Shown here piece by piece: positions 9,046 through 17,866 of a stretch of DNA of 64,000 nt. The position numbers and the translations under genes are program-made. Position 1 is the first letter of the stretch. Every line of letters starts with the position of its first letter. The notes below the pieces were generated by a model. The model had not been told where the DNA came from, made no database searches, and saw only the letters and a list, made by a program, of their open reading frames with translations. The stretch comes from Bog-756 sp963704615 (GTDB lineage: Bacteria; Actinomycetota; Acidimicrobiia; Acidimicrobiales; RAAP-2). The stretch is from the NCBI GenBank assembly GCA_963704615.1, contig OY969923.1:2170001-2234000 (forward strand). Reading direction: 5' to 3'.

Positions 9046-9572
9046 TACCCGTCGCCGCTACCCCGCTTGGCCAGTACCTCGGTCCCCTGGCCGCCCAGAT
9101 GGGCGCCGGTGAAGATGACGGTCCAACCAAGCTTGGGGAGCATGGTCTTGTAGGTGGCGATCACATTGTCGGCTGACAGCCCGGTGGTGAAGGCGACAGT
9201 GCGGTCGAACTGGCCGGCGTCTTGGTCGGAGTTGATCGTGCGCACGACGGGACTGCCCGTCGGGACGGCCAGGTTGCCGAGGATGTCTGCCGGTGGTTGT
9301 CCGGCGTTCACGATCGAGCTCATCGCCGTGGTCGCCGGGGTCAGATGAATGACGGAGCCGTCGGCCGTGACCGTGTGGAGGGAGAAGGTCGGACTGCCCC
9401 CCGAGCCGAAGACGGCCGCCACCGAGCCGATGACCACGATGAACACGGCGATGCCGAGCACGATGAGTGCCGGCCCTTTGACCGACATGGTCTGGTAGCT
9501 GCGGTGGTCGGGGTCGACGGGCTCGGTATCCTCGGGCGCCGGCGACACGGACTCCGGAGTGGTGCTCACCAT
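8952..9572 (-). CDS. Single-pass membrane protein of unknown function
   Basis: A 206-residue protein with an acidic cytoplasmic N-terminus, one membrane helix (ALIVLGIAVFIVVIGSVAAVFG, about residues 32-53) and an extracytoplasmic domain of about 150 residues with no motif I recognise. That domain includes an alternating strand pattern (VAFTTGLSADNVIATYKTML, then GWTVIFTG). I chose ATG 9572 because it opens the acidic N-terminus; upstream in-frame sequence is Arg-rich and unlikely. It converges on the glycosyltransferase-like gene and shares 94 bp with it, so the two transcripts would be antisense at their ends. Confidence 0.7.
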   Translation of the reverse strand: MVSTTPESVSPAPEDTEPVDPDHRSYQTMSVKGPALIVLGIAVFIVVIGSVAAVFGSGGSPTFSLHTVTADGSVIHLTPATTAMSSIVNAGQPPADILGNLAVPTGSPVVRTINSDQDAGQFDRTVAFTTGLSADNVIATYKTMLPKLGWTVIFTGAHLGGQGTEVLAKRGSGDGYYWEVGVVVSPTTSAGTTPFTVEVFELPDDS

Positions 9573-9931
9573 CTCGCCCCATCCTAGGGGCCGGCCCGAC
9601 CCCGACCGCAGCCGGACCCGACAGCGCCGGGAGGCGGCCGTGGGGTATTCCGCGCCGGCAAGCTTGCCGTCCCCGCCGTCCGTCCCCGCCGCCTGCGCCA
9701 CCCGCAGGGAGCGGGGACCACCCAACGTGGCAGTAACCGGACATACAGTGAGATTACCTGGTCAGGAGCGGTTTACTTCTGCTGGCTGATGCTTCACAAT
9801 GCGAGGTGCGCTGCCGGGCCGTCAGGTCCAGGCGCGTGGAGGGGCACCCGGTCCCGATCGGGTGGAAGGGTCCTGTGATTGGGGGGGGGAAGTGGCCGGG
9901 TCGTCGAGGCCCGGTCACTTCGCGTCTGGCC
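9573..9931. other. Intergenic region without a recognised gene
   Basis: This 359-bp stretch lies between the start of the membrane protein gene and the end of thiD. It holds a local AT-richer patch at about 9730-9800, which would be a natural place for the promoter of the minus-strand gene starting at 9572, and a run of eight G residues near 9881-9888. No tRNA, riboswitch core or convincing terminator hairpin with a T tract was seen. Short open frames here have atypical composition. Confidence 0.5.
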
Positions 9932-10831
9932 TCAAACCGGCCCGGTTGGTGGTCCCGGGGCCGACCAACCCAGGTGGTCGAGGGGCCCGTGCCCGGCGCC
10001 CAGGCGCCATTCGGCGCCACCGACCAGGGCGCCGTGGACGAACTGCTTGGCCGCGGAAACCGCCGCGGGCACGTCCGACCCCCGGGCCAGCTGGGCGGCG
10101 ATGGCGGCAGACAGGGAACAGCCGGTGCCGTGGGTGTTGGGCGTGTCCACGCGGGCTCCGGTGATGACCGTGATCTGGGTACCGTCGAAGAGCACGTCGG
10201 GCACCTCGGTGGGTCGGGCCCCGGCTGGGGAGTCCACCCCAGGGAGATGGCCCCCCTTGACCAGGACCCAGCCGGGACCGAGCCGGTGGATGGCCCGGGC
10301 CAGCCCGACCATGGCCTCGAGGTCGATCACGACCGAGTCGACCACGGCCGAGTCGGCCCCCGCCGAGCTGGGGACGTCGGCCAGCAGGGCGGCCTCCCAC
10401 AGGTTGGGCGTGACCACCAGCGCGTGCGGGATCAGGTTTCGTCGGTAGGCCTTGATACCCGGGCCCGATACAAGGGCGCGGCCGGTAGAGGAGACCATCA
10501 CCGGGTCCACTACCAAGGAGGGGAGCTCGCCGCGGGCGGCCAGCGCACCCACGGCCTCGACCACCGCGGCCTCGCCCAGCAGGCCGGTCTTGACCGCGGC
10601 CACCGGCAGGTCGTCGAGCACGGCCCGGATCTGATCGACCACCATCCCGACCGGCACCGGGTGGACGTCGCGGACCTCACTGGTGTTCTGGGCGGTCACC
10701 GCGGTGATGGCGGTGGTGGCGAACACGCCGAGCGCGGCCATGGTCTTGATGTCGGCCTGAATGCCGGCCCCCGATCCCGAATCCGAGCCGGCGATGGTCA
10801 GGGCCACCGGGGGAGAGCCGGCCACCGTCAC
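9932..10831 (-). CDS. thiD: Hydroxymethylpyrimidine (phosphate) kinase
   Basis: A 299-residue ribokinase-fold enzyme that phosphorylates HMP and HMP-P to HMP-PP for thiamin synthesis. Visible are the N-terminal TIAGSDSGSGAGIQADIKT, the VKTGLLG and VVDPVMVSSTG segments, and the anion-hole/catalytic loop NTHGTGCSLSAAIAA. GTG 10831 is the likely start: it overlaps the thiG stop as GTGA, indicating translational coupling. It is the last gene of the thiO-thiS-thiG-thiD operon. No fused ThiE domain is present; length is only slightly above the usual 260-270. Confidence 0.93.
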   Translation of the reverse strand: MTVAGSPPVALTIAGSDSGSGAGIQADIKTMAALGVFATTAITAVTAQNTSEVRDVHPVPVGMVVDQIRAVLDDLPVAAVKTGLLGEAAVVEAVGALAARGELPSLVVDPVMVSSTGRALVSGPGIKAYRRNLIPHALVVTPNLWEAALLADVPSSAGADSAVVDSVVIDLEAMVGLARAIHRLGPGWVLVKGGHLPGVDSPAGARPTEVPDVLFDGTQITVITGARVDTPNTHGTGCSLSAAIAAQLARGSDVPAAVSAAKQFVHGALVGGAEWRLGAGHGPLDHLGWSAPGPPTGPV

Positions 10832-11640
10832 CGGTCGATCATGCCGTCGAAGCTGCTCGAGGCCTCGGCGTGGTAGCGCCGGGTGATGCGGCCGGCTTCC
10901 CGGGCCGCCCGACCGGCCCGCACCGCGTCGCGCATGGCCCGGGCCATCACCGCCGGCTGTCGGGCCCGGGTCACGGCCGAGGCCACCATCACCGCGTCGC
11001 ACCCCAGCTCCATGGCCAGGCAGGCATCCGAGGCGGTGCCGATGCCGGCGTCGAGCACCACCGGGACTCCGGCCTGCTCGACGATGAGGGCGATGTTGTG
11101 GGGATTGCCGATACCCAGTCCGGTTCCGATCGGCGCGCCCAGGGGCATGACCGCGGCACAGCCGGCCTGCTCGAGCCGGCGGGCGGCGACCGGGTCGTCG
11201 CCGCAGTAGGGGAGGACCACGAATCCGGCGTCGACCAGCTGCTCGGCGGCGCTGACCAACTCCACCGTGTCGGGGAGGAGGGTGCGGTCGTCGCCGATGA
11301 CCTCGAGCTTCACCCAGTCGGTCCCGAACGCCTCGCGGGCCAGCTTGGCGGTGAGGACGGCCTCGGCCGCGGTGTAGCACCCGGCGGTGTTGGGGAGGAT
11401 GCGGATGCCTCGCTGGTCGAGGAGGTCAACCAGAGAGTGGCGGGTGGTGGGGTCGACCCGGCGCACGGCCACCGTGGCCAGGGAGGTGCCCGAGGCGGTC
11501 AGTGCTTCGCCCAACGACGCCAGGCTGGTCATGCCGCCGGTGCCCAGCAGGAGGCGCGAGCTCAGGGGCGTGCCGGCGATGACGAGGGGGTCGTCGGCCG
11601 TACTCGGGGCATCGACCAGGGGGTGCGCGGTGGCGTCCAT
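10828..11640 (-). CDS. thiG: Thiazole synthase
   Basis: A 270-residue TIM-barrel enzyme that builds the thiazole phosphate ring from deoxyxylulose-5-P, dehydroglycine and ThiS thiocarboxylate. Motifs seen are SRLLLGTGGM, ILPNTAGCYTAAEA, the Schiff-base region WVKLEVIGDD and the phosphate-binding VVLDAGIGTASDA. ATG 11640 is chosen; GTG 11649 three codons earlier is a possible alternative. It lies 42 bp after thiS and overlaps thiD by 4 bp. With ThiO supplying dehydroglycine the cluster is the aerobic route. Confidence 0.95.
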   Translation of the reverse strand: MDATAHPLVDAPSTADDPLVIAGTPLSSRLLLGTGGMTSLASLGEALTASGTSLATVAVRRVDPTTRHSLVDLLDQRGIRILPNTAGCYTAAEAVLTAKLAREAFGTDWVKLEVIGDDRTLLPDTVELVSAAEQLVDAGFVVLPYCGDDPVAARRLEQAGCAAVMPLGAPIGTGLGIGNPHNIALIVEQAGVPVVLDAGIGTASDACLAMELGCDAVMVASAVTRARQPAVMARAMRDAVRAGRAAREAGRITRRYHAEASSSFDGMIDR

Positions 11641-11682
11641 CCGTCCCACGGTACCGCCGCGGCCGGCTCGGAAGACCGGCGG

Positions 11683-11886
11683 TTACCCGCCCGCGGCGGC
11701 GGTGACGATCTCGATGCGGTCGCCGTCGACCAGCGGGGTGTCCTCCCATCGGCTCTTCGGCACGACGTCGCCATTGCGAGCCACGGCGATGCCCCGCCGG
11801 GACGGGCACCACGCAGACACCAGATCGGCCACGGTGGCCCCCGACGGGCTCTCCCACGAACCGCCGTTCACCACCACGTTGCTCAT
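11683..11886 (-). CDS. thiS: Sulfur carrier protein ThiS
   Basis: A 67-residue ubiquitin-fold carrier ending in the diagnostic Gly-Gly (TAAAGG), whose C-terminus is adenylated and thiocarboxylated to deliver sulfur to ThiG. The internal segment GIAVARNGDVVPKSRW is typical of the family. Its ATG overlaps the thiO stop as ATGA. No thiF adenylyltransferase is in view, so activation must rely on another E1-like protein elsewhere. Confidence 0.93.
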   Translation of the reverse strand: MSNVVVNGGSWESPSGATVADLVSAWCPSRRGIAVARNGDVVPKSRWEDTPLVDGDRIEIVTAAAGG

Positions 11887-13106
11887 GGCCCGGCCCGGGA
11901 GGCGGCTTGCCCGGCGGTGTCCCGGCCCATCGACGGGCCCGAAGGGTCGCCGGCGAAACGGCCGGGCCGGCACGGGCCGAATATCCCGTCGGGGCCGGAC
12001 TCGGCGGAGTCGGTGCCGCCCAGCGAGAGCAGAGCGACCACCTCACGGGCGGTGACGGGAGCCAGCAGGATGCCGTTGCGATAGTGGCCGGTGGCCATGA
12101 CCAACCCGGGGATGTCGGTGGCGCCCACGATGGGGGCGTTGTCCGGCGACCCCGGGCGCAACCCGGTGGTGGTGTCGACCAGTTCGTACTCTTCGACCGC
12201 GGGGACCAGGCGGCGGGCGTCGTGGAGGAGGTCCCCGACCCCCCCGGCCTGCACCCGGAGGTCGAACCCCTTCTCTTCGACCGTGGCCCCGACCACCAGG
12301 GTGCCGTCCTCCCGCGGCACCAGGTAGCAGTTCCGGCCGTGGACCAGGCCCCGCAGGGTCCGGCGCAGGGGCGGGAGATCGGCGGGTGCCCGCAGCCGGA
12401 GGGTCATGCCCTTGACCGGCCGCACCGGGGGCACCATCTGGTCGGGGATCCCGCGCAGCTGACCCGACCGGCAACCGGCGGCCACCACCACCGCGGCGGC
12501 GGGACAGCGGTCGCCGTCCCCCAGCCCCACGCCGGTGACCCGACCGGACCCGATGTCGACGGTGGCCACGTCGTCGGGGACGAAGGTCACGCCGGCGCCC
12601 TCGCAGGCGGCGACGAGGGCCTCGATCAGACACCGGTTGTCCACCTGATGGTCCTCGGCCAGGTCGGCGCCGGCCCGGATGGCGGGGGCCAACAACGGCT
12701 CCGACGCCCGGCACTCCCGGGCGGTGAGCCGGCGGGCCGACAGACCGAGCCTCTGCTGGTAGGCGAGGACGTCATCGGCGGCGGACTGGTCGGAGGCATC
12801 GACCGCCACCATCAGGGTGCCGCGGGCCAGGTAGTGGACGGGCCGGCCCGAGGCCTGCTCCAGGTCGGCCGCGAAGGCCGGCCACGAGCGCGCTGCAGCC
12901 AGGTGGAGACCGATGAGGGCGTCCTCCCCGAACCTGGCTTCGCCGGCCGGGGCCAGCATGCCGGCCGCAGCCCAGCTGGCGCCCCGGCCCGGCCGGGGAT
13001 CGATCACGGTGACGGCCGCGCCGGCCTCGGCGGCCAGCCAGGCCACGGACAGGCCGATGACGCCGCCGCCCGCCACCACCACGTCAACCGATGCCCGAGT
13101 GGCCAT
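11883..13106 (-). CDS. thiO: Glycine oxidase ThiO
   Basis: A 407-residue FAD enzyme of the DAO family that oxidises glycine to the imine used by ThiG. The N-terminal dinucleotide motif VVVAGGGVIGLSVAWLAAEAG and the C-terminal GHYRNGILLAPVTA that closes the FAD site are clear. The last ~40 residues (from GGTDSAESG on) extend past the usual C-terminus and are Gly/Pro/Arg-rich; they cover the region that leads into thiS. First gene of the operon, divergent from gltB. I saw no TPP-riboswitch core in the 143 bp before it. Confidence 0.92.
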   Translation of the reverse strand: MATRASVDVVVAGGGVIGLSVAWLAAEAGAAVTVIDPRPGRGASWAAAGMLAPAGEARFGEDALIGLHLAAARSWPAFAADLEQASGRPVHYLARGTLMVAVDASDQSAADDVLAYQQRLGLSARRLTARECRASEPLLAPAIRAGADLAEDHQVDNRCLIEALVAACEGAGVTFVPDDVATVDIGSGRVTGVGLGDGDRCPAAAVVVAAGCRSGQLRGIPDQMVPPVRPVKGMTLRLRAPADLPPLRRTLRGLVHGRNCYLVPREDGTLVVGATVEEKGFDLRVQAGGVGDLLHDARRLVPAVEEYELVDTTTGLRPGSPDNAPIVGATDIPGLVMATGHYRNGILLAPVTAREVVALLSLGGTDSAESGPDGIFGPCRPGRFAGDPSGPSMGRDTAGQAASRAGP

Positions 13107-13249
13107 GGGCCCATGCTAGGAGCGTGGTACCTGGCCACCCCCGAAAAGTGCCTTCGATGGGGCGCGTGGCGCGTATAGAATCTTTCGACCACACATGGGC
13201 CAACGTCGTCCCGGGTGGATACATCCACTGCCTCCGTTGGAGCGACCCG

Positions 13250-16200
13250 ATGACGACCAATCGCAACGACACCAGGGCGCCTGCCGAGCCCACTTCGGTT
13301 TCTCTGGCGCCGACGCGCCGTCACCAGCCCCCGACGGCCGGGCTGTACGACCCGCGCTTCGAGCACGACGCCTGTGGGGTCGCTCTGGTGGCCGACCTGC
13401 ACGGCCGACAGTCCCACACCCTGGTCCGTCAGGCCATCTCCGCCCTCGAGCACCTGGCCCACCGAGGCGCCACCGGCAGCGAGGAGGACAGCGGGGACGG
13501 GGCGGGGATCCTCCTCCAGGTGCCGCACGCCTTCTACGACGAGGCGGTGGACTTCGCCCTGCCGCCAGCTGGCCACTACGCCACCGGCATCGCCTTCTTG
13601 TCCCGCAACCCCGGCGAGGCGGCCGACGCCCGTCGGGCCATCGGCAAGCTGGCCGGCGAGGAGGGACTGGTTGTCCTCGGCTGGCGGGTCGTGCCCTTCC
13701 GCGACGGTGCCCTGGGGTCGGTGGCCGAGGCGGCCATGCCCTCGATGCACCAGCTGTTCGTGGCGCCGTCGCCGGCGACCACCCGGGCCGGGCCGGATGC
13801 CGGCCTGGCCGTCGACCGAATGGCCTTCGTCCTGCGCAAACGGGCCGAGCACGAGATCAACGAGTGCTACTTCGCCTCCCTGTCGGCCCGCACCATCGTC
13901 TACAAGGGGATGCTCACCTCCCACCAGCTGGCCGAGTTCTTCCCCGATCTGGGCGACGAGCGGGTGGTCAGCGGCCTGGCCCTGGTCCATTCCCGCTTCT
14001 CGACCAACACGTTCCCTTCGTGGCCCCTGGCCCACCCCTATCGGTACCTGGCCCACAACGGAGAGATCAACACCTTGGCCGGGAACCGCAACTGGATGCG
14101 AGCCCGCGAGGCGTTGTGTGCTACCGATCTCATCCCCGGACTCGAGCGGGCCTTCCCCGTCGTGACCCCCGGGGCCAGCGATTCGGCCTCCTTCGACGAG
14201 GTGCTCGAACTACTCCACCTCGGAGGCCGGCCTCTGCATCATGCCGTGCTGATGATGATCCCCGAGGCGTGGGAGAACCATCGGACCATGGATCCGGCCC
14301 GGCGGGCCTTCTACCGCTTCCACGCCGCGTTGATGGAGCCGTGGGACGGGCCGGCGGCCATCGCCTTCACCGACGGGACGGTGATCGGAGCCGTCCTCGA
14401 CCGCAACGGGCTCCGCCCGGCCCGGTACTGGGTCACCGACGACGGAATGGTGGTCCTGGCCAGCGAGGTCGGCGTCCTCGACGTCCCTCCGGAAAAGGTG
14501 GTGCGCAAAGGGCGCCTCCAACCCGGGCGGATGTTCCTGGTGGACACGGCGCGGGGCCGGATCGTCGACGACGACGAGATCAAGGACACCCTGGCCGCCG
14601 AGCACCCCTATGCCGAGTGGCTCGACGCCGGGCAGATCGAACTCGAGGACCTGCCGCCCCGCACCATGCTCACCCCGCAACACGCCTCGGTGATCGGCCG
14701 ACAGCGCTTGTTCGGGTACACCAACGAGGAGCTCCGGCTGATCCTCTCACCCATGGCCCGGACCGGCATCGAGCCGAACGGCTCGATGGGGACCGATGCC
14801 GCCATCGCCGTGCTCTCCGACCGACCCCGGCTTCTCTACGACTACTTCACCCAACTCTTCGCCCAGGTCACCAATCCGCCCCTCGATGCCATCCGCGAGG
14901 AGTTGGTCACCTCCCTCGCCTCGACCCTCGGCCCCGAGGCCAACGTTCTCGAGCCCACCGCCGAGTCGTGCCGTCAGATCGTCCTGCCCATGCCGGTCAT
15001 CGACAACGACGACCTGGCCAAGCTCCTCTACGTCAACGAGGACGGGAGCACCCCGGGCTTCTCGGCCTTCGCCATCGACGGCCTCTTCGAGGCGGCCGGC
15101 GGGGGCGACGCGCTGCGCGCCGCCATCGACGACGTGCGGACCCAGGTGAGTGCGGCCATCGCCGGCGGGGCCGACGTCATCGTGCTGTCCGATCGCAACT
15201 CGACGGCGACCCTGGCCCCGATCCCGTCTCTGCTGCTGGTGTCCGCCGTCCACCACCATCTGGTGCGGGACAAGACCCGGACCCAGGTCGGGTTGGTGAT
15301 CGAGTCCGGCGACGCCCGCGAGGTGCACCACATGGCCCTCCTCAAGGGTTATGGCGCTGCGGCTATCAATCCCTATCTGGCTTTCGAGACCATCGACGAC
15401 ATGATCGCCTCGGGGATCCTGACCGGGGTGACACCCCGACAGGCCCAGAAGAACTACATCAAGGCCGCCTCCAAGGGCATCATCAAGGTGATGTCCAAGA
15501 TGGGCATCTCGACGGTGGCCTCCTACACCGGGGCCCAGGTGTTCGAGGCGGTGGGCCTGGCTCCCGAGGTGATCGACGAGTACTTCACCGGCACCGTGTC
15601 CCGCATCGGCGGGGTGGGGCTCGACGTCCTGGCCGCCGAGGTGGCCGCCCGGCACCGGCTCTCCCATCTGGACAGGCCCACCGAGCTCGCCCACCGCGAG
15701 CGGGAGGTCGGGGGCGAGTACCAGTGGCGGCGGGAGGGCGAGATCCACCTGTTCAACCCCAAGACGGTCTTCAAGCTGCAGCACGCCACCCGGGCCAAGC
15801 GCTTCGATGTGTTCAAGGAGTACACCCGGGCGGTCGACGACCAGGCGGCCCACCTGGCCACCCTGCGCGGCCTCATGCACCTGCGGATCGGTGACCTGCC
15901 GCCCGTGCCCATCGACGAAGTGGAGCCGGCGTCGGCCATCCTGGCCCGGTTCTCCACCGGGGCCATGTCCTACGGCTCGATCTCGGCCGAGGCCCACGAG
16001 ACCCTGGCCATCGCCATGAACCGGCTGGGCGGGCGGTCCAACACCGGTGAGGGCGGCGAGGACCCGGAGCGCTTCACGCCCGACGCCAATGGCGACAGCC
16101 GGCGCAGTGCCATCAAGCAAGTGGCCTCGGGCCGGTTCGGGGTCACCTCGGAGTACCTGGTCAACGCGGACGACCTCCAGATCAAGATCGCCCAGGGAGC

Positions 16201-17866
16201 CAAGCCCGGCGAGGGCGGCCAGCTCCCGGGCTTCAAGGTCCACCCCTGGATCGCCAAGACCCGGCTCTCCACCCCCGGGGTCGGCCTCACCTCGCCCCCG
16301 CCCCACCACGACATCTACTCCATCGAGGACATCGCCCAGCTCATCCACGACCTCAAGTCGGCCAATCCCCGGGCCCGGGTCCACGTGAAGCTGGTGGCCG
16401 AGGTGGGGGTGGGGACGGTGGCCGCCGGGGTGGCCAAGGCCCACTCCGACGTGGTGCTCATCTCCGGGCACGACGGGGGGACCGGGGCGGCCCCGCTCAC
16501 CTCGCTCAAGCACGCGGGGATCCCCTGGGAGCTCGGGCTGGCCGAAACCCAGCAGACCCTGTTGGCCAACGATCTGCGGGATCGCATCGTCGTCCAGGTG
16601 GACGGCCAGATGAAGACCGGGCGCGACGTGATCATCGGGGCGCTGCTCGGGGCGGAGGAATTCGGCTTCGCCACCGCACCCCTGGTGGTCTCCGGGTGCA
16701 TCATGATGCGGGTCTGCCATCTCGACACGTGCCCGGTCGGCATCGCCACCCAGGTTCCCGCCCTCCGGGAGCGATTCTCCGGCCGGCCCGAGTTCGTCGA
16801 GACCTTCTTCGAGTACATCGCCGAAGAGGTCCGTGAGCACCTGGCCGCCCTGGGTCTGCGCTCCCTCGAAGAGGCCATCGGGCGGGTCGATCTCATCGAC
16901 GCCCAGGAGGCCGTGGACCACTGGAAGGCGGCCGGTCTCGATCTCGCACCCATCCTGGTCACCCCGGAGCTCCCCGAGGGGGCCGTGCGCTACTGCATCA
17001 ACCAGCAGGATCACGGACTCGACCGCGCCCTCGATCACTCCTTCCTCGAGCTGTGCCGACCGGCCATCGAGGAGGGCACCCCGGTGCGGGCGGAACTGGC
17101 CATCACCAACGTCGATCGCACGGTGGGCACGTTGCTCGGCTACGAGATCACCCGGAGGCGCGGGGGTGCCGGGTTGCCCGAGGGGACCATCGACCTCACC
17201 TTCGTCGGCTCGGCCGGACAGAGCTTCGGGGCCTTCGTGCCCCGGGGGGTGACCCTCCGGCTGGTGGGCGACGCCAACGACTACCTGGGCAAGGGCCTGT
17301 CGGGTGGCCGGATCATCGTGCGCCCGCCGGACGAGTCCCCGTTCGCCGCCGAGGACAACATCGTGGCCGGCAACGTGATCCTCTACGGGGCCACCGCCGG
17401 CGAGATGTTCCTGCGCGGCCAGGTGGGGGAGAGGTTCTGCGTGCGCAACTCGGGCGCCATCGCCGTGGTCGAAGGGGTGGGCGATCACGCCTGTGAGTAC
17501 ATGACCGGGGGCCGGGTGGTGGTGCTCGGTCCCACCGGGCGCAACTTCGGAGCCGGGATGTCGGGCGGGGTGGCCTACGTCTACGATCCCCACGGCTTGC
17601 TAGCCGGGTCGGTCAACCGCGAGACGGTCGATCTCGAGCCGCTCTCGCCCGACGATCGCATGTGGCTGAAGGACCGGGTGACCATGCACCGGGACGAGAC
17701 CGGATCGGACGTGGCCAGCCACATCCTCGTGGACTGGGTCAGCTCCTCCGAGCAGTTCGTGACCGTCATGCCCAAGGACTACAAGCGGGTTCTCGAGGCC
17801 ACCGAGCAGGCCATCGCCGATGGGCGATCGGTCGACGAGGCCGTCATGGCTGCGGCCCATGGGTGA
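13250..17866 (+). CDS. gltB: Glutamate synthase large subunit
   Basis: A 1538-residue protein of standard length that makes two glutamates from glutamine and 2-oxoglutarate. An N-terminal propeptide precedes the catalytic Cys42 (FEHDACGVALV) of the Ntn amidotransferase domain. The central and FMN domains contain GAMSYGSISAEAHE and a PGEGGQLPG loop. The 3Fe-4S cluster cysteines are at about 1150, 1156 and 1161 (CIMMRVCHLDTC). The C-terminal beta-helix follows. ATG 13250 has GGAG 7 nt upstream; longer versions of the frame run antisense to thiO. It overlaps gltD by 8 bp. Confidence 0.97.
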   Translation: MTTNRNDTRAPAEPTSVSLAPTRRHQPPTAGLYDPRFEHDACGVALVADLHGRQSHTLVRQAISALEHLAHRGATGSEEDSGDGAGILLQVPHAFYDEAVDFALPPAGHYATGIAFLSRNPGEAADARRAIGKLAGEEGLVVLGWRVVPFRDGALGSVAEAAMPSMHQLFVAPSPATTRAGPDAGLAVDRMAFVLRKRAEHEINECYFASLSARTIVYKGMLTSHQLAEFFPDLGDERVVSGLALVHSRFSTNTFPSWPLAHPYRYLAHNGEINTLAGNRNWMRAREALCATDLIPGLERAFPVVTPGASDSASFDEVLELLHLGGRPLHHAVLMMIPEAWENHRTMDPARRAFYRFHAALMEPWDGPAAIAFTDGTVIGAVLDRNGLRPARYWVTDDGMVVLASEVGVLDVPPEKVVRKGRLQPGRMFLVDTARGRIVDDDEIKDTLAAEHPYAEWLDAGQIELEDLPPRTMLTPQHASVIGRQRLFGYTNEELRLILSPMARTGIEPNGSMGTDAAIAVLSDRPRLLYDYFTQLFAQVTNPPLDAIREELVTSLASTLGPEANVLEPTAESCRQIVLPMPVIDNDDLAKLLYVNEDGSTPGFSAFAIDGLFEAAGGGDALRAAIDDVRTQVSAAIAGGADVIVLSDRNSTATLAPIPSLLLVSAVHHHLVRDKTRTQVGLVIESGDAREVHHMALLKGYGAAAINPYLAFETIDDMIASGILTGVTPRQAQKNYIKAASKGIIKVMSKMGISTVASYTGAQVFEAVGLAPEVIDEYFTGTVSRIGGVGLDVLAAEVAARHRLSHLDRPTELAHREREVGGEYQWRREGEIHLFNPKTVFKLQHATRAKRFDVFKEYTRAVDDQAAHLATLRGLMHLRIGDLPPVPIDEVEPASAILARFSTGAMSYGSISAEAHETLAIAMNRLGGRSNTGEGGEDPERFTPDANGDSRRSAIKQVASGRFGVTSEYLVNADDLQIKIAQGAKPGEGGQLPGFKVHPWIAKTRLSTPGVGLTSPPPHHDIYSIEDIAQLIHDLKSANPRARVHVKLVAEVGVGTVAAGVAKAHSDVVLISGHDGGTGAAPLTSLKHAGIPWELGLAETQQTLLANDLRDRIVVQVDGQMKTGRDVIIGALLGAEEFGFATAPLVVSGCIMMRVCHLDTCPVGIATQVPALRERFSGRPEFVETFFEYIAEEVREHLAALGLRSLEEAIGRVDLIDAQEAVDHWKAAGLDLAPILVTPELPEGAVRYCINQQDHGLDRALDHSFLELCRPAIEEGTPVRAELAITNVDRTVGTLLGYEITRRRGGAGLPEGTIDLTFVGSAGQSFGAFVPRGVTLRLVGDANDYLGKGLSGGRIIVRPPDESPFAAEDNIVAGNVILYGATAGEMFLRGQVGERFCVRNSGAIAVVEGVGDHACEYMTGGRVVVLGPTGRNFGAGMSGGVAYVYDPHGLLAGSVNRETVDLEPLSPDDRMWLKDRVTMHRDETGSDVASHILVDWVSSSEQFVTVMPKDYKRVLEATEQAIADGRSVDEAVMAAAHG

